Assembly: GCF_030254645.1 (NCBI RefSeq) | Contig: NZ_CP116346.1 | Coordinates: 310,001-374,000 of the forward strand | Source of the DNA: Paucibacter sediminis | GTDB taxonomy: Bacteria; Pseudomonadota; Gammaproteobacteria; Burkholderiales; Burkholderiaceae_C | Direction of reading: 5' to 3' | DNA: 64,000 bases | Shown here: one piece after another, positions 8,325 to 17,231 of the stretch | How the letters are laid out: the number at the start of each line of letters is the position of its first letter | Position numbering within the stretch: position 1 is the first letter of the stretch | The notes under the pieces: generated by a model | Told to the model about the DNA's origin: nothing | What the model saw: the letters and a program-made list of their open reading frames with translations, nothing else | Database searches by the model: none | Program-made: the position numbers and the translations under genes

Positions 8325-9059
8325 ATGAATAGAGGGATGAACTCGACAGTGACGCAAAACCTGACCCTTCGCCAGCGCGCGCGGCCACCCAGCGCCGCCG
8401 AACTTGAAGCGATTCCCTGGCTCGCCGTGCTGGAGCCGGCGCAGCGCGAGGCCGCCGTGGCCCAGCTGCAGGTGGCCGACGCCGAGGTGGGCGAGCGCGT
8501 CTGCCGCATCGGCAAGCCGGCCAACTTCTGGTTCGGCGTGATCGACGGCCTCTTGAAGATGAGCAACGACGATGCCGCCGCCCAGTCCATCACCTTCACC
8601 GGCGTGCCGCCGGGCGGCTGGTTCGGCGAGGGCACCCTGCTCAAGCGCGAGGTCTACCGCTACAACATCCAGCCGCTGCGCCGCAGCGTGGTGGCGGGCC
8701 TGCCGATCGAGACCTTCCACGACCTGCTGGAGCACAGCATCGGCTTCAACCGCTTCGTGCTGAACCAGCTCAACGAGCGCCTCGGCCAGTTCATCGCCGC
8801 GCGCGAGATCGACCGCATCTCCGACCCCGACCTGCGCGTGGCGCGCAACCTCGCCGCCCTCTTCCACCCCCAGCTCTATCCCGGCGTGGGCAGCCTGCTG
8901 CGCATCACCCAGCAGGAGCTGGCCAAGCTGGTGGGCCTGTCGCGCCAGCGCGTCAACGAGGCCCTGAGCCATCTGCAGGAGCGCGGCCTGATCAGCGTGG
9001 AATATGGCGGCGTGCGGGTGCTCGAACTGCAGGGCCTGAGGCGTTATCCGCAGCCCTGA
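8325..9059 (+). CDS. Crp/Fnr family transcriptional regulator
   Basis: A 244-residue regulator with an N-terminal cyclic-nucleotide-binding-type beta-barrel (about residues 25-130, including GGWFGEGTLLKREVYRYNI) and a C-terminal winged helix (about 170-240). The recognition helix region is TQQELAKLVGLSRQRVNEAL. The FNR cysteine cluster is absent, so it is not an oxygen-sensing FNR. The start is ATG at 8325; a second in-frame ATG at 8337 is possible and neither has a strong ribosome site. It is divergent from the ligase/LIV operon and probably controls it. Its effector is unknown. Confidence 0.85.
   Translation: MNRGMNSTVTQNLTLRQRARPPSAAELEAIPWLAVLEPAQREAAVAQLQVADAEVGERVCRIGKPANFWFGVIDGLLKMSNDDAAAQSITFTGVPPGGWFGEGTLLKREVYRYNIQPLRRSVVAGLPIETFHDLLEHSIGFNRFVLNQLNERLGQFIAAREIDRISDPDLRVARNLAALFHPQLYPGVGSLLRITQQELAKLVGLSRQRVNEALSHLQERGLISVEYGGVRVLELQGLRRYPQP
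8354..8367 (-). repeat. copy of dispersed 14-base word (GGGTCAGGTTTTGC form)
   Basis: The plus strand reads GCAAAACCTGACCC, one base from the commonest form. It lies inside the Crp/Fnr gene and produces CAA and CTT codons (TQNLTL) that are scarce in the gene around it. Confidence 0.5.
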
Positions 9060-9102
9060 GACGGCCTCCTAGAATCGCCCCACCATAACAAGGGGCTGCA
9101 CC

Positions 9103-11829
9103 ATGAGTTGGTTAGGTCTGGTAGGGGGCGTGGTGCTGGCCTGGCTGGCCGGCGAGATCTTCGGCCAGCGCGGTGGCGGCCTGGCCGTGCTGGGCGGCCT
9201 GGTGGGCGTGCTGCTGATGCGCATGCAGGCCAGGCTCAACGCCCTGGGCGAGGAGCTGCGGCAGCTGCGGCTGGGGCAGGCGCCCGCCGCCACGCGGCCA
9301 GCGCGCGCCGCCATGCCCGAACCCGAACCCGAGCCGGCGCCCGCCCCCCCGCCGCGCATCGAGACGCCGCCGGCCCTGCCACCCCGCCTGCCGCCCGAGC
9401 CGGCCGCGCGTGCGCAGCCCCGGCTGGAGCCCGACGAACAATCGCTGGCCGCGACCAGCTCGCTGGGCCGGTCGCTGCTGGCCTGGTTCCGCGGCGGCAA
9501 CACCATCGTGCGCGTGGCCGTGCTGCTGCTCTTCATCGGCGTGGCCTTTCTCTTGCGCTATGCGGCCGAGAACGCCCTGCTGCCGCTGGCCTGGCGCCTC
9601 GCCGGCACGGCGCTGGCGGGCCTGGCGCTCACCGGCCTCGGCCTGCGCCTGACTCCCAAAAGGCGCGGCTACGGCCTGAGCCTGCAGGGCGCCGGCGTGG
9701 GCATCAGCTACCTGGTGCTGTTCGCGGCCTTCCGGCTCTACGGCCTGGTGCCGGCGGGCCTGAGCTTCGGCCTGCTGGCCGCGCTGGCCGCCATCACCAC
9801 CGTGCTGGCGCTGCGCCAGGACGCCTTGCCCCTGGCGGCGCTGGGCTTTGGCGGTGCCTTCCTGGCGCCGGTGCTCACCTCCACCGGCCAGGGCAGCCAT
9901 GTGGCCCTGTTCGGCTACTACCTGCTGCTCAACCTGGCGATCGCCTGGATCGCGCGCCACAAGGCCTGGAAGTTACTGAACCTGGAGGGCTTTGTGTTCA
10001 GCTTCGGCATCGGCGGGCTGTGGGGCTTGAAGGCCTACCAGCCCGAGCTGTTCTGGAGCACCGAGCCCTTTCTGATCGCGCAGTTCGGGCTCTATCTCTT
10101 CATCGCGGTGCAGTACACGCAGCGGGTGCTGCAGCAGAACCAGGATGGCGAAAAGACGCTGGCGCTGGTGGATGGCGGACTCCTGTTCGGCGCGCCCATC
10201 GTCGCCTTCGGCCTGCAGGCCGGCATGCTGCGCGGCCAGCCCCTGGCCCTGGCCTTCAGCGCCGCGTCGCTGGCGGCCATCTACCTGCTGCTGGGCCACT
10301 GGCTGTGGCGCCAGGCCGGCCAGCGCCTGCTGATCCTGGTGGAGGGCATGGCGGCGCTGGGCCTGGCCTTCCTGGCCCTGGTGATGCCGCTGGCCCTGGA
10401 CGCACGCTGGACCAGCGCCGCCTGGGCCCTGCAAGGCCTGGGCGTGCTGTGGATCGCGCTGCGCCAGGGCCGCTGGTGGGCGGCGGTGCCCGGCATCCTG
10501 CTGCAGCTGGCGGCGGCCCTGAGCTACTGGAGTTCGCTCGGCGCGCAGGGTATGGAAGGCCGCTGGCTCTTCCTCAACAGCGCCTTCCTGGCCCTGGCGC
10601 TGCTGGTGGCGGCCGGCCTGGGCAGTGCGGCATTGTTGCGCCGGCCGCGGCCCCAGGCCCCGGCCTGGCTGCAGCCGCCCCTGCCCGAGGCCCTGATGCT
10701 GGGCCTGGCGCTGCTGCAGCTCTGGGTGGGTGGCCTGAACGAGCTGCAGGCCTGGGACCAGCACTGGCTGGACGGCGCCGCGCTCGGCGCCGGCTGGAGC
10801 GCGCTGCTGGCACTGGCGGCCGAGCTGCGCCGCCCGGCCTGGCCCACGCTGCGCTGGCCGGCACGCATCTTCATGAGCCTGGCCCTGCTGAGTTCGACCC
10901 TGGGCCTGCTGGACGCGTCCAACGCGGCCAGCCTCTGGCAGCGCTACAGCCAGGGCCCTGGCCTGCCCGAAGCCTTCGCCCTGCTGACCCTGGGCCTGTG
11001 GCGCCTGTTGCGCCAGCGCCGCGCCCCGCTGCCCGAGCCCTGGGCGCAGGCGGCTGAGCATCTGCTGCTGGCCTGGTACGCCATGCTGCAAGGCGGGCTG
11101 TGGCTCTACACCGCCGGTGCCCATCTGGTGGCCCGCCACGAAGGCTGGACACCCGCCGCCGCCATCCTGCTGCCCACCCTGCTGGGCCTGGCCCTGCTGG
11201 CGCGCCACCAATCGCAGCGCTGGCCCATGGATGTGCAGGGTCAGGTCTTGCGCCAGGGCCTGCTCAAGCCCTGGATGGCGCTGCTGATGCTGTGGGTGTT
11301 GGCCGCCAATCTGTTCAGCGATGCATCGATGGCGCCGCTGCCCACCCTGCCCCTGCTCAACCCGCTGGACCTGGCCCATGGCCTGGTGCTGATCTATGCG
11401 CTGCGCCTGCGTCAGGCCGGTCCGGGCACCGGGCGCGCGGCACGCGTGGCGCTGCTGGCCGGCGCTGGCCTGGCCTTCTGGTGGCTCAACAGCCTGCTGG
11501 TGCGCAGCCTGCACCATGGCCTGGGCACGCCGATGTGGCTGGACGGCGCGCTCGGCAGCGCCGCGGTGCAGACCGGGCTTTCGCTGCTGTGGACGCTGGC
11601 CGCCCTGGCCGCCATGCTGTGGGCCACACGGCGCGCCGCACCGGCGCTGGCGCGACCCTTGTGGATGGCCGGCGCGGTGCTGCTGGGCGCGGTGGTGCTG
11701 AAGCTGTTCCTGGTGGATCTCTCGCAGCTGGGCAGCCTGGCGCGCATCGTCTCCTTCCTGGCGGTGGGTGCGCTGATGCTGGTGATCGGCTATGTGGCCC
11801 CGCTGCCCCCCGAGGAGCGCACGACATGA
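9103..11829 (+). CDS. DUF2339 multi-pass membrane protein
   Basis: A 908-residue integral membrane protein of the DUF2339 family. After an N-terminal membrane segment (GLVGGVVLAWLAGEIFG) there is a helical region and a Pro/Glu/Ala-rich linker (about 70-115). About two dozen hydrophobic segments then fill the rest. The conserved FRGGNTIVRVAVLLLFIGVAFLLRYA stretch, marking the start of the domain, begins near residue 129. The start is ATG at 9103 with AAGGGG upstream. The stop overlaps the start of the DUF3999 gene (ATGA), and the two families are commonly paired. No biochemical role is established; an envelope function is the usual guess. Confidence 0.85.
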   Translation: MSWLGLVGGVVLAWLAGEIFGQRGGGLAVLGGLVGVLLMRMQARLNALGEELRQLRLGQAPAATRPARAAMPEPEPEPAPAPPPRIETPPALPPRLPPEPAARAQPRLEPDEQSLAATSSLGRSLLAWFRGGNTIVRVAVLLLFIGVAFLLRYAAENALLPLAWRLAGTALAGLALTGLGLRLTPKRRGYGLSLQGAGVGISYLVLFAAFRLYGLVPAGLSFGLLAALAAITTVLALRQDALPLAALGFGGAFLAPVLTSTGQGSHVALFGYYLLLNLAIAWIARHKAWKLLNLEGFVFSFGIGGLWGLKAYQPELFWSTEPFLIAQFGLYLFIAVQYTQRVLQQNQDGEKTLALVDGGLLFGAPIVAFGLQAGMLRGQPLALAFSAASLAAIYLLLGHWLWRQAGQRLLILVEGMAALGLAFLALVMPLALDARWTSAAWALQGLGVLWIALRQGRWWAAVPGILLQLAAALSYWSSLGAQGMEGRWLFLNSAFLALALLVAAGLGSAALLRRPRPQAPAWLQPPLPEALMLGLALLQLWVGGLNELQAWDQHWLDGAALGAGWSALLALAAELRRPAWPTLRWPARIFMSLALLSSTLGLLDASNAASLWQRYSQGPGLPEAFALLTLGLWRLLRQRRAPLPEPWAQAAEHLLLAWYAMLQGGLWLYTAGAHLVARHEGWTPAAAILLPTLLGLALLARHQSQRWPMDVQGQVLRQGLLKPWMALLMLWVLAANLFSDASMAPLPTLPLLNPLDLAHGLVLIYALRLRQAGPGTGRAARVALLAGAGLAFWWLNSLLVRSLHHGLGTPMWLDGALGSAAVQTGLSLLWTLAALAAMLWATRRAAPALARPLWMAGAVLLGAVVLKLFLVDLSQLGSLARIVSFLAVGALMLVIGYVAPLPPEERTT
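11238..11251 (+). repeat. copy of dispersed 14-base word GGGTCAGGTCTTGC
   Basis: An exact copy inside the DUF2339 gene. It encodes GQVL with codons GGT CAG GTC TTG, where the gene otherwise overwhelmingly uses GGC, GTG and CTG. Confidence 0.6.
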
Positions 11830-13265
11830 TGACAAAGAAAGCCCTCGTCACCGGACTGGCCTGCTCGCTGCTGCTGGGCAGCGCCCAGGCCGCGCCGGAA
11901 ACCGTTCGCGCCTACAGCCACCAGGCCGCCGTGCAGCCGGCGCCGCAAGAGGGCCTGCAAAGCCTGGCCCTGCCCTGGCCCGTGCTGCAGGCCTCGCGCA
12001 GCCCCGGCCTGGCCGATGTGCGCCTGTTCAATGGCCAGGGTCAGGTCTTGCCGATGGCCTGGGCGCGGGAGTTGCCGGCCCGCGAGCAGGAGCGCCGCGT
12101 CAGCGTGCCGCGCTTTGCCTGGCCCGAGCCCGCCAGCGCCGCGCCCGGCGCCGGCCTGCAGCTCCAGCTCGATGCCCAGGGCATGGTGCTGCAGCTGCAA
12201 ACCTCGGACGGCCGCCAACCAGCCGTGCCCGGCGCAGCCCGGCGCTGGCTGCTGGACCTGAGTGCGCTGCCGGCGGAGGTGGAGACACTGCGCCAGATCC
12301 GCCTCGACTGGCCACATCGCCCCGCGGGCCTGAGCAGCTCGGTGCTGATCGAGACCAGCATGGATGGCCGGGCCTGGCAGGCGCTGCAGGACCAGCCAAG
12401 GGCCGCACAACGCCTGCTGCAGCTGCCCGCCAGCGAACCCACGGCCCCCAGCCTCAAGACGCTGGACTGGCCCGCCGGCATGGCGCTGCCGCGCTATCTG
12501 CGCCTGCAGTTCGAGCAGCCGCTGGCGCTGCAGGCCAGCGAGCTGCTGCTGCTGCGCCAGGCCCCGGCCGATCTGCAGCAGGCCCTGCAGTTCCAGCCCG
12601 AGCCGGCCACCCAAACAACGGCGCCAGCGGCCTGGCAGCTCGACCTGCAAGCCCGCATCGCGCCGCGCGCGCTGGCCCTGCAGCTGCCCGCCGGCAACCA
12701 TCTGCTGCCGCTGCGCCTGGAGCAGCGCGACGCGCCCGAGCAGCCCTGGCGGACGGTGAGCCGCTTCGTGGCCTGGCGCATGCAGCGCGACGGCCTGGAC
12801 GCGAGCTCGCCCACGCAAGCCCTGCCGCAAGCCCCCGCCGCACGCTACTGGCGCCTGGCTGCCGAGGGGCCGGCCGTGGCATTGCAGGGTCAAGCCTTGA
12901 ACGTGCAATGGCATTGGCAGGCGCCAAGGCTGGTGTTCCTGGCGCCGGGGCAGCCGGCCCAGCTGCAGCTGGCCGTGGGGCGCGCCAAGGCCCAAGCCGG
13001 CAGCCTGCCGCTGGCCAGCCTGATGCCGGGCTACCGCGAGGGCGACGAATTCAAGCTGGCACAGGCCCAGCTGGGCCCGCTGAGCGCGCAGCCCGAGCCC
13101 GGCTGGCAGGAACAGCTGCTGAGCGCGCCCGACCCCGAAACGCGCCAGCGCTGGCTGCTCTGGGCGGTGCTGATCGCGGCGGTGGCAGGGCTGGGGGTGC
13201 TGGCCTGGCGGCTGGTGAGGCAGCTGCCGGACCGACGGCAAGAGCAGGACGGCCCGGCGGCCTAG
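11826..13265 (+). CDS. DUF3999 family exported protein with C-terminal membrane anchor
   Basis: A 479-residue protein with a Sec signal peptide (MMTKKALVTGLACSLLLGSA, cut probably after AQA) and one C-terminal transmembrane helix (WLLWAVLIAAVAGLGVLAW) followed by a short basic tail. The bulk is therefore periplasmic and tethered. The repeated beta-rich modules (LFNGQGQVLPMAW, LDWPHRPAGLSSSVLIETS) suggest carbohydrate-binding or discoidin-like folds, as described for this family. The start overlaps the DUF2339 stop by four bases, implying a two-protein envelope complex. Its function is unknown. Confidence 0.8.
   Translation: MMTKKALVTGLACSLLLGSAQAAPETVRAYSHQAAVQPAPQEGLQSLALPWPVLQASRSPGLADVRLFNGQGQVLPMAWARELPAREQERRVSVPRFAWPEPASAAPGAGLQLQLDAQGMVLQLQTSDGRQPAVPGAARRWLLDLSALPAEVETLRQIRLDWPHRPAGLSSSVLIETSMDGRAWQALQDQPRAAQRLLQLPASEPTAPSLKTLDWPAGMALPRYLRLQFEQPLALQASELLLLRQAPADLQQALQFQPEPATQTTAPAAWQLDLQARIAPRALALQLPAGNHLLPLRLEQRDAPEQPWRTVSRFVAWRMQRDGLDASSPTQALPQAPAARYWRLAAEGPAVALQGQALNVQWHWQAPRLVFLAPGQPAQLQLAVGRAKAQAGSLPLASLMPGYREGDEFKLAQAQLGPLSAQPEPGWQEQLLSAPDPETRQRWLLWAVLIAAVAGLGVLAWRLVRQLPDRRQEQDGPAA
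12038..12051 (+). repeat. copy of dispersed 14-base word GGGTCAGGTCTTGC
   Basis: An exact copy inside the DUF3999 gene, again read as GQVL with GGT CAG GTC TTG codons. It lies 800 bases from the copy in the DUF2339 gene. Confidence 0.6.
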
Positions 13266-13386
13266 CGAGGCCTTCCGCCCCGCGGCCGCGCATGGTGGGC
13301 CGTGCCCAGGCATAACCCTCGTAGTTGACGCCTCTCGCGCTTTCTATACTGCGCGCCGTCCGGGCGCTGTGCGCCCAAACTTGCCC

Positions 13387-14301
13387 ATGAAAACTGCCAT
13401 GCACGCTCGCCCCAGCACCACCCCGCGCCATCCCCTGGGCGCCTGCGCCGCCGCATTGGCCGGCCTCCTGCTGGCGGCCTGCGCCAGCGTGGACGTCAAC
13501 GACGCCGACCTCTTCGTGCGCCACCAGCAGCCGATGGAGGCCGGCTGGCTGGCGCAGGCGCAGGCACGCGCCGCCGAGTCCGGCGCAGGGCTGGAGCAGG
13601 TGCAGTTCCGCTCGGCCGATGGCACCCTGCTGGGCGGCCTGTTCCTGCGCCAACCCGGCGCCCGGCTGACGGCCGTCTATTTCCAGGGCGCCGGCAATAT
13701 CGTGCAGCGCAGCTATCCCGCCCTGCTGCGCGATGCGAGCCAGTTGCCGCTCAATGCGCTGTTCTGGGACTATCGCGGCATGGGTCTGTCGGAAGGTGTG
13801 GGTGGCACCCCGCAGTTGATGGCCGATGCGCAGGCCGCCGTGCGCGAAGCGCGCCGCCTGTCCGGCGAGGCCCTGCCCCTGGCCTACTGGGGCTTTTCGC
13901 TGGGCACCCTGGTGAGCGCCCATCTGGCCCGAGAGCTGCCCCCCGATGCGCTGCTGCTGGAAGGCGCGCTGACCACAGCCCAGGCCTGGGCCGAGAACCA
14001 GGTGCCCTGGTATGCCAAGCCCTTCGTGAGCATCCGGCTGGCCGATACGGTGCGCGGCTACGACAACCACCAGGCCCTGCGCGAGCTGCGCCGGCCCACG
14101 CTGATGCTGGTGGGCAGCCTGGACCCGGCCAGCCCGCCGGCCTTCACCCACAGCCTGGCGCAGGCCATGCAGCATCGCGACAGCTGCCTGCGCGTGGTCG
14201 AGGTGCCCGAGGTCGCCCACGGCGGCGCCCTGCGCAAGCCCGAGGGCCTGGCGGCCGCCCGCGCCTGGCTGGAACGCGGCGCCGCACGGCAGGGTTGCTG
14301 A
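13387..14301 (+). CDS. alpha/beta hydrolase, probable lipoprotein
   Basis: A 304-residue alpha/beta hydrolase. The N-terminus carries a lipoprotein signal peptide with lipobox LLAAC (Cys near residue 34), so the enzyme is expected to be lipid-anchored in the envelope. The nucleophile elbow is GFSLG (within LAYWGFSLGTLVSAHL), the acid is probably in VGSLDPASP and the base in EVAHGGAL. This resembles the FrsA/BEM46-like serine hydrolases. ATG at 13387 is preferred; an in-frame GTG six codons upstream is possible. It ends directly against the convergent GNAT gene with no gap. The substrate is unknown. Confidence 0.8.
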   Translation: MKTAMHARPSTTPRHPLGACAAALAGLLLAACASVDVNDADLFVRHQQPMEAGWLAQAQARAAESGAGLEQVQFRSADGTLLGGLFLRQPGARLTAVYFQGAGNIVQRSYPALLRDASQLPLNALFWDYRGMGLSEGVGGTPQLMADAQAAVREARRLSGEALPLAYWGFSLGTLVSAHLARELPPDALLLEGALTTAQAWAENQVPWYAKPFVSIRLADTVRGYDNHQALRELRRPTLMLVGSLDPASPPAFTHSLAQAMQHRDSCLRVVEVPEVAHGGALRKPEGLAAARAWLERGAARQGC

Positions 14302-14880
14302 TCACGCCCCAAACGGCGTCGGTTCGGGCTTTTGGCGGGGGCTGCTGGCGTATTGCGCCGCCGTCAGCTCATAGAGCAGGCTGGGCGCCTGCCCCGGCAC
14401 GTCGGCGAGCGAGCCCTTGAGGCGCATGCCGATGCGCTCCAGGGTCTTGCGCGAGGGCGTGTTGGCCGGGCGCACCACCGCCAGCACGGCGGGGGCCTGC
14501 AGCTGCGTGAAGGCCAGGCCCAGGGCGGTGAGCGCCATCTCGGAGGCATAGCCCTGGCCCCAGGCCTGGGGGCGGAAGCGGAAGTAGAGGTTCAGCCCCT
14601 CCTGGCCATCGATGGGCTTTGCCATGATGCCGCCGAAGCCCAGCACCTGCTCGGGCAGTTCGCGCAGGGCAATCACCCAGTAGCCAAAGCCGCGCTGCTG
14701 CCAATGGGCCTGCCATTGCTGCAACAGCTCCTGGGCTTCCGCGCGCGCGTGCAGGGGCCCGTGCGGGCTGTGATGGTTGGTGACCGGATCGGCATGCACC
14801 TCGAACAGCGTGTCCAGGTCGGCGTCGGCGGGCGCGCGCAGCAGCAGGCGCTCGGTCTCCAGCAGCAGCGGTGCTGCCAT
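14302..14880 (-). CDS. GNAT family N-acetyltransferase (RimJ/RimL-like)
   Basis: A 192-residue acetyltransferase of the GNAT superfamily (Acetyltransf_3 type). It opens LLLETERLLLRAP, the usual start of this group. The acetyl-CoA-binding region is FRFRPQAWGQGYASEMALTA (about 100-119) and the later NTPSRKTLERIGMRLKG motif is also typical. It may acetylate a protein N-terminus or a small amine; the substrate is not readable. The start at 14880 fits the family; an in-frame ATG at 14919 would add 13 residues, and neither has a clear ribosome site. Confidence 0.82.
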   Translation of the reverse strand: MAAPLLLETERLLLRAPADADLDTLFEVHADPVTNHHSPHGPLHARAEAQELLQQWQAHWQQRGFGYWVIALRELPEQVLGFGGIMAKPIDGQEGLNLYFRFRPQAWGQGYASEMALTALGLAFTQLQAPAVLAVVRPANTPSRKTLERIGMRLKGSLADVPGQAPSLLYELTAAQYASSPRQKPEPTPFGA

Positions 14881-15047
14881 GGGATGCGCATTCGCAACGG
14901 GACCTATTTGCCAACTCATGCCTTGCCAAAGCCTTTGGGTTCGGGGTTTTCCCTGATTATGACGGCAGCCCGGGCGGGCCGAGCCCCCTGGGCTTGGGGG
15001 CCTGTGCGCGCAGCGGATTCCGCTGTGACATGCTGCCGATTTGCATA

Positions 15048-15067
15048 TACTGTGTTTTTGTACAGTT
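15048..15067 (+). promoter_or_regulatory. LexA (SOS) box upstream of imuA
   Basis: TACTGTGTTTTTGTACAGTT contains the perfect CTGT-N8-ACAG core of the E. coli-type LexA operator with matching flanking TA. It ends three bases before the imuA start codon, so bound LexA would block expression of the whole imuA-imuB-dnaE2 cassette until DNA damage. Confidence 0.9.
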
Positions 15068-15070
15068 ATC

Positions 15071-15928
15071 ATGCCAACCGCCGTTCTCGCCGCCGATCCC
15101 AGCCACGCCGCCCTGCTGGCCGATGCACGGCTGTGGCGCGCCACCAGCCTGGGCGCCAGCGCCAGCCCCTGCATCGCCAGCGGCTTCGGCGCCCTGGATG
15201 CCCAGCTGCCCGGTGGCGGCTGGCCCACGCGCATGCTCAGCGAGATCCTGCAGGCCCAGGCCGGGCTGTGCGAATGGCGCTTGCTGGGGCCGGCGCTGGG
15301 TCGGCTGCTGCAACAACAAGCCCCGCAGCCCCAGCCCATGCGCCGCAAGCCCGTCACGCCGGCGCCCGCGGCGCGCCCCCCGCTCTTGCTGGTGAACCCG
15401 CCGCAGCAACCCCATCTGCCGGGCTTGCGCGCGCATGGCATCACGCCGCAGCAGCTGGTCTGGGTCGCGCCCGCCAATGCCTTGCAGGCGCTCTGGGCCA
15501 CCGAGCAGGCCATCAAGGCGAATGCCGCCGGCGCCGTGCTGGCCTGGCTGCCCGAGGCAAGGCCGGCGCAGATACGCCGCCTGCAGGCCGCGGCCCTGGG
15601 CTCGGCGGCGCCGGTGTTCCTGTTCCGGCCGCTGGCGGTGCAAACCCAATCCTCGGCCGCGCCGCTGCGCCTGATCCTGAGCCCCGGCGCCGACTGGCAG
15701 CTGCAGCTGCACATCCTCAAGCGCCGCGGCCCCGCCCATGCCCAGGCGCTGCGGCTGGAGGCGCTGCCGGCCGAGCTGGCCGCGCTGCTGGCGCCGCGGC
15801 AGCTGCGCCCCGCCACGGTCATCGCGCCGAGCATCCCCGCCGTACCCAAGGAGCTCAGCCATGAGCCCAAACCCGCCCCATCCGCTGTATTGGCTCGCCC
15901 TGCTGCTCGCGCCGCCAGCCTGCAGTGA
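15071..15928 (+). CDS. imuA: translesion synthesis-associated protein ImuA
   Basis: A 285-residue RecA/SulA-like protein, first gene of the SOS mutagenesis cassette. The conserved GFGALDAQLPGGGWPTRMLSEI segment lies near residues 37-58, matching ImuA/SulA-related proteins of Proteobacteria. The glycine-rich element replaces a functional Walker A, so ATP use is doubtful. The C-terminus is Ala/Pro-rich and overlaps the imuB start by 68 bases. ATG at 15071 lies three bases after the LexA box. ImuA is known to act with ImuB and DnaE2 in error-prone repair. Confidence 0.88.
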   Translation: MPTAVLAADPSHAALLADARLWRATSLGASASPCIASGFGALDAQLPGGGWPTRMLSEILQAQAGLCEWRLLGPALGRLLQQQAPQPQPMRRKPVTPAPAARPPLLLVNPPQQPHLPGLRAHGITPQQLVWVAPANALQALWATEQAIKANAAGAVLAWLPEARPAQIRRLQAAALGSAAPVFLFRPLAVQTQSSAAPLRLILSPGADWQLQLHILKRRGPAHAQALRLEALPAELAALLAPRQLRPATVIAPSIPAVPKELSHEPKPAPSAVLARPAARAASLQ

Positions 15929-17231
15929 TCCGGCCGCGCGGCAGACCCTGGCCTGGTGGAGCCTGCAGTTCACGCCGCGCGTGGCCCTGCTGGAAGATGA
16001 GCAAGAAGAAAGCCCGGCCGTGCTGCTGGAGCTGGGCGCCAGCCTGCGCCTGTTCGGCGGCCTGCGCGCCCTGCACCGGCGCGTGCTGCGAGAGGGCCCG
16101 GCCTATGGCGTGCAGGGCCTGGCCTGGGCCCCCACCAGCCTGGGCGCCTTGGCTCTCGCCAGAGCGGGCATCGTGGATGGCCTCACGCAAGACCTGACCC
16201 CACTGCTGGACAGCCTGCCCCTGCACAGCCTCAGCGCGGTGGCCGCGCACGCGCCCATGCTGGCGCGGCTGGGCTGCCAGCGCCTGGGCCAGCTGCGCGC
16301 GCTGCCGCGCGGGCCCACGGCGCGGCGCTTTGGCCCGGCCCTGCTGCAGGCGCTGGACCAGGCCTATGGCCAGGCCCCCGAGGCCCATGCCTGGGTGGTG
16401 GCGCCCGAGCAGTTCCGGGCGCGCCTGGAGCTGCCCTACCGCATCGAGAACGCGCCGGCGCTGAGCCATTACGTCGAGCAGCTCCTGCGCCAGCTCTGCG
16501 CCTGGCTGGCGGCGCGGCATGCCGGCATCAAGCGGCTCACGCTCGCCTGGCAGCACGACGCGATGCGCGCGCGCGAGGCCGGCAGCGGCGGGCAGCTGAG
16601 CCTGGGCACGGCCGATACCACGCGCGATTTCGGCCATCTCGCGCGCCTCATGCGCGAGCACCTGGCCCAGCTGACGCTGCAGGCGCCGGTGGGCGAGCTA
16701 AGCCTGTGCGCCGACGAGGTGCTGGCCCTGCAGGAACACAGCGCCTCGCTGCTGCCCCCCAATGGTGCAGGATCCCCCGAACAGCCCAGGGAGCCGCTCA
16801 ACCAGCTGCTGGAGCGCATGGCGGTGCGCCTGGGCCCCGAGCGCGTGCGCCGCGCCCGCCTGCGCGAGGACCACCGGCCCGAATGCATGCAGGACTGGCT
16901 GGCCTGGGGCCAGGTCTTGCCCCCGGCCAGCATGCGCCCGGCCCTGCAGCCCCAGCCCAGCTGGCTGCTGGAGCCGCCGCTGGCGCTCAAGACGCGCCGC
17001 GACCAACCCGTTCACCAGGGCCAGGTCTTGCAGCTGCTGGCCGGGCCGCAGCGCATCGAGGGTGGTTGGTGGGGCGGCAAGGCCGTGGATCCGCAGGTGC
17101 AGCGCGACTATTTCCTCGCCCGCAGCAGCAGCAGCAGCGCCAGCAACGGCCTGAGCGGCCTGCTGTGGATCTACCAGGAGCGCCTCTCCACCGCAGAGCA
17201 GCGCTGGTTTCTGCATGGGGTGTTCGCATGA
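15861..17231 (+). CDS. imuB: ImuB, non-catalytic Y-family DNA polymerase subunit
   Basis: A 456-residue member of the Y-family polymerase superfamily that serves as a hub between DnaE2 and the sliding clamp in the mutasome. The start ATG at 15861 has AAGGAG upstream and lies inside the imuA end. The N-terminal palm-like part (LQFTPRVALLEDE, LLELGASLRLFGG, GLAWAPTSLGALALAR) lacks the acidic metal-binding residues of active Y polymerases, as is normal for ImuB. Little-finger-like and C-terminal regions follow, ending in WIYQERLSTAEQRWFLHGVFA. The stop overlaps the dnaE2 start by four bases. Confidence 0.9.
   Translation: MSPNPPHPLYWLALLLAPPACSDPAARQTLAWWSLQFTPRVALLEDEQEESPAVLLELGASLRLFGGLRALHRRVLREGPAYGVQGLAWAPTSLGALALARAGIVDGLTQDLTPLLDSLPLHSLSAVAAHAPMLARLGCQRLGQLRALPRGPTARRFGPALLQALDQAYGQAPEAHAWVVAPEQFRARLELPYRIENAPALSHYVEQLLRQLCAWLAARHAGIKRLTLAWQHDAMRAREAGSGGQLSLGTADTTRDFGHLARLMREHLAQLTLQAPVGELSLCADEVLALQEHSASLLPPNGAGSPEQPREPLNQLLERMAVRLGPERVRRARLREDHRPECMQDWLAWGQVLPPASMRPALQPQPSWLLEPPLALKTRRDQPVHQGQVLQLLAGPQRIEGGWWGGKAVDPQVQRDYFLARSSSSSASNGLSGLLWIYQERLSTAEQRWFLHGVFA
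16187..16200 (-). repeat. copy of dispersed 14-base word (reverse orientation)
   Basis: The plus strand reads GCAAGACCTGACCC inside imuB, encoding QDLT with a CAA codon. Two near copies, with C for T at position 4, follow in the same gene at 16907-16920 and 17018-17031, and one in dnaE2 at 19831-19844. Confidence 0.55.

Noticed and set aside
13325-13350. TTGACG and TATACT hexamers upstream of the lipoprotein hydrolase gene
   Set aside because: The spacer is only 14 bases, too short for a good sigma-70 promoter.
15861-17231. imuB considered as a decayed Y-family polymerase pseudogene because catalytic acids are missing
   Set aside because: ImuB proteins normally lack these residues; length, start, coupling and reading frame are intact.
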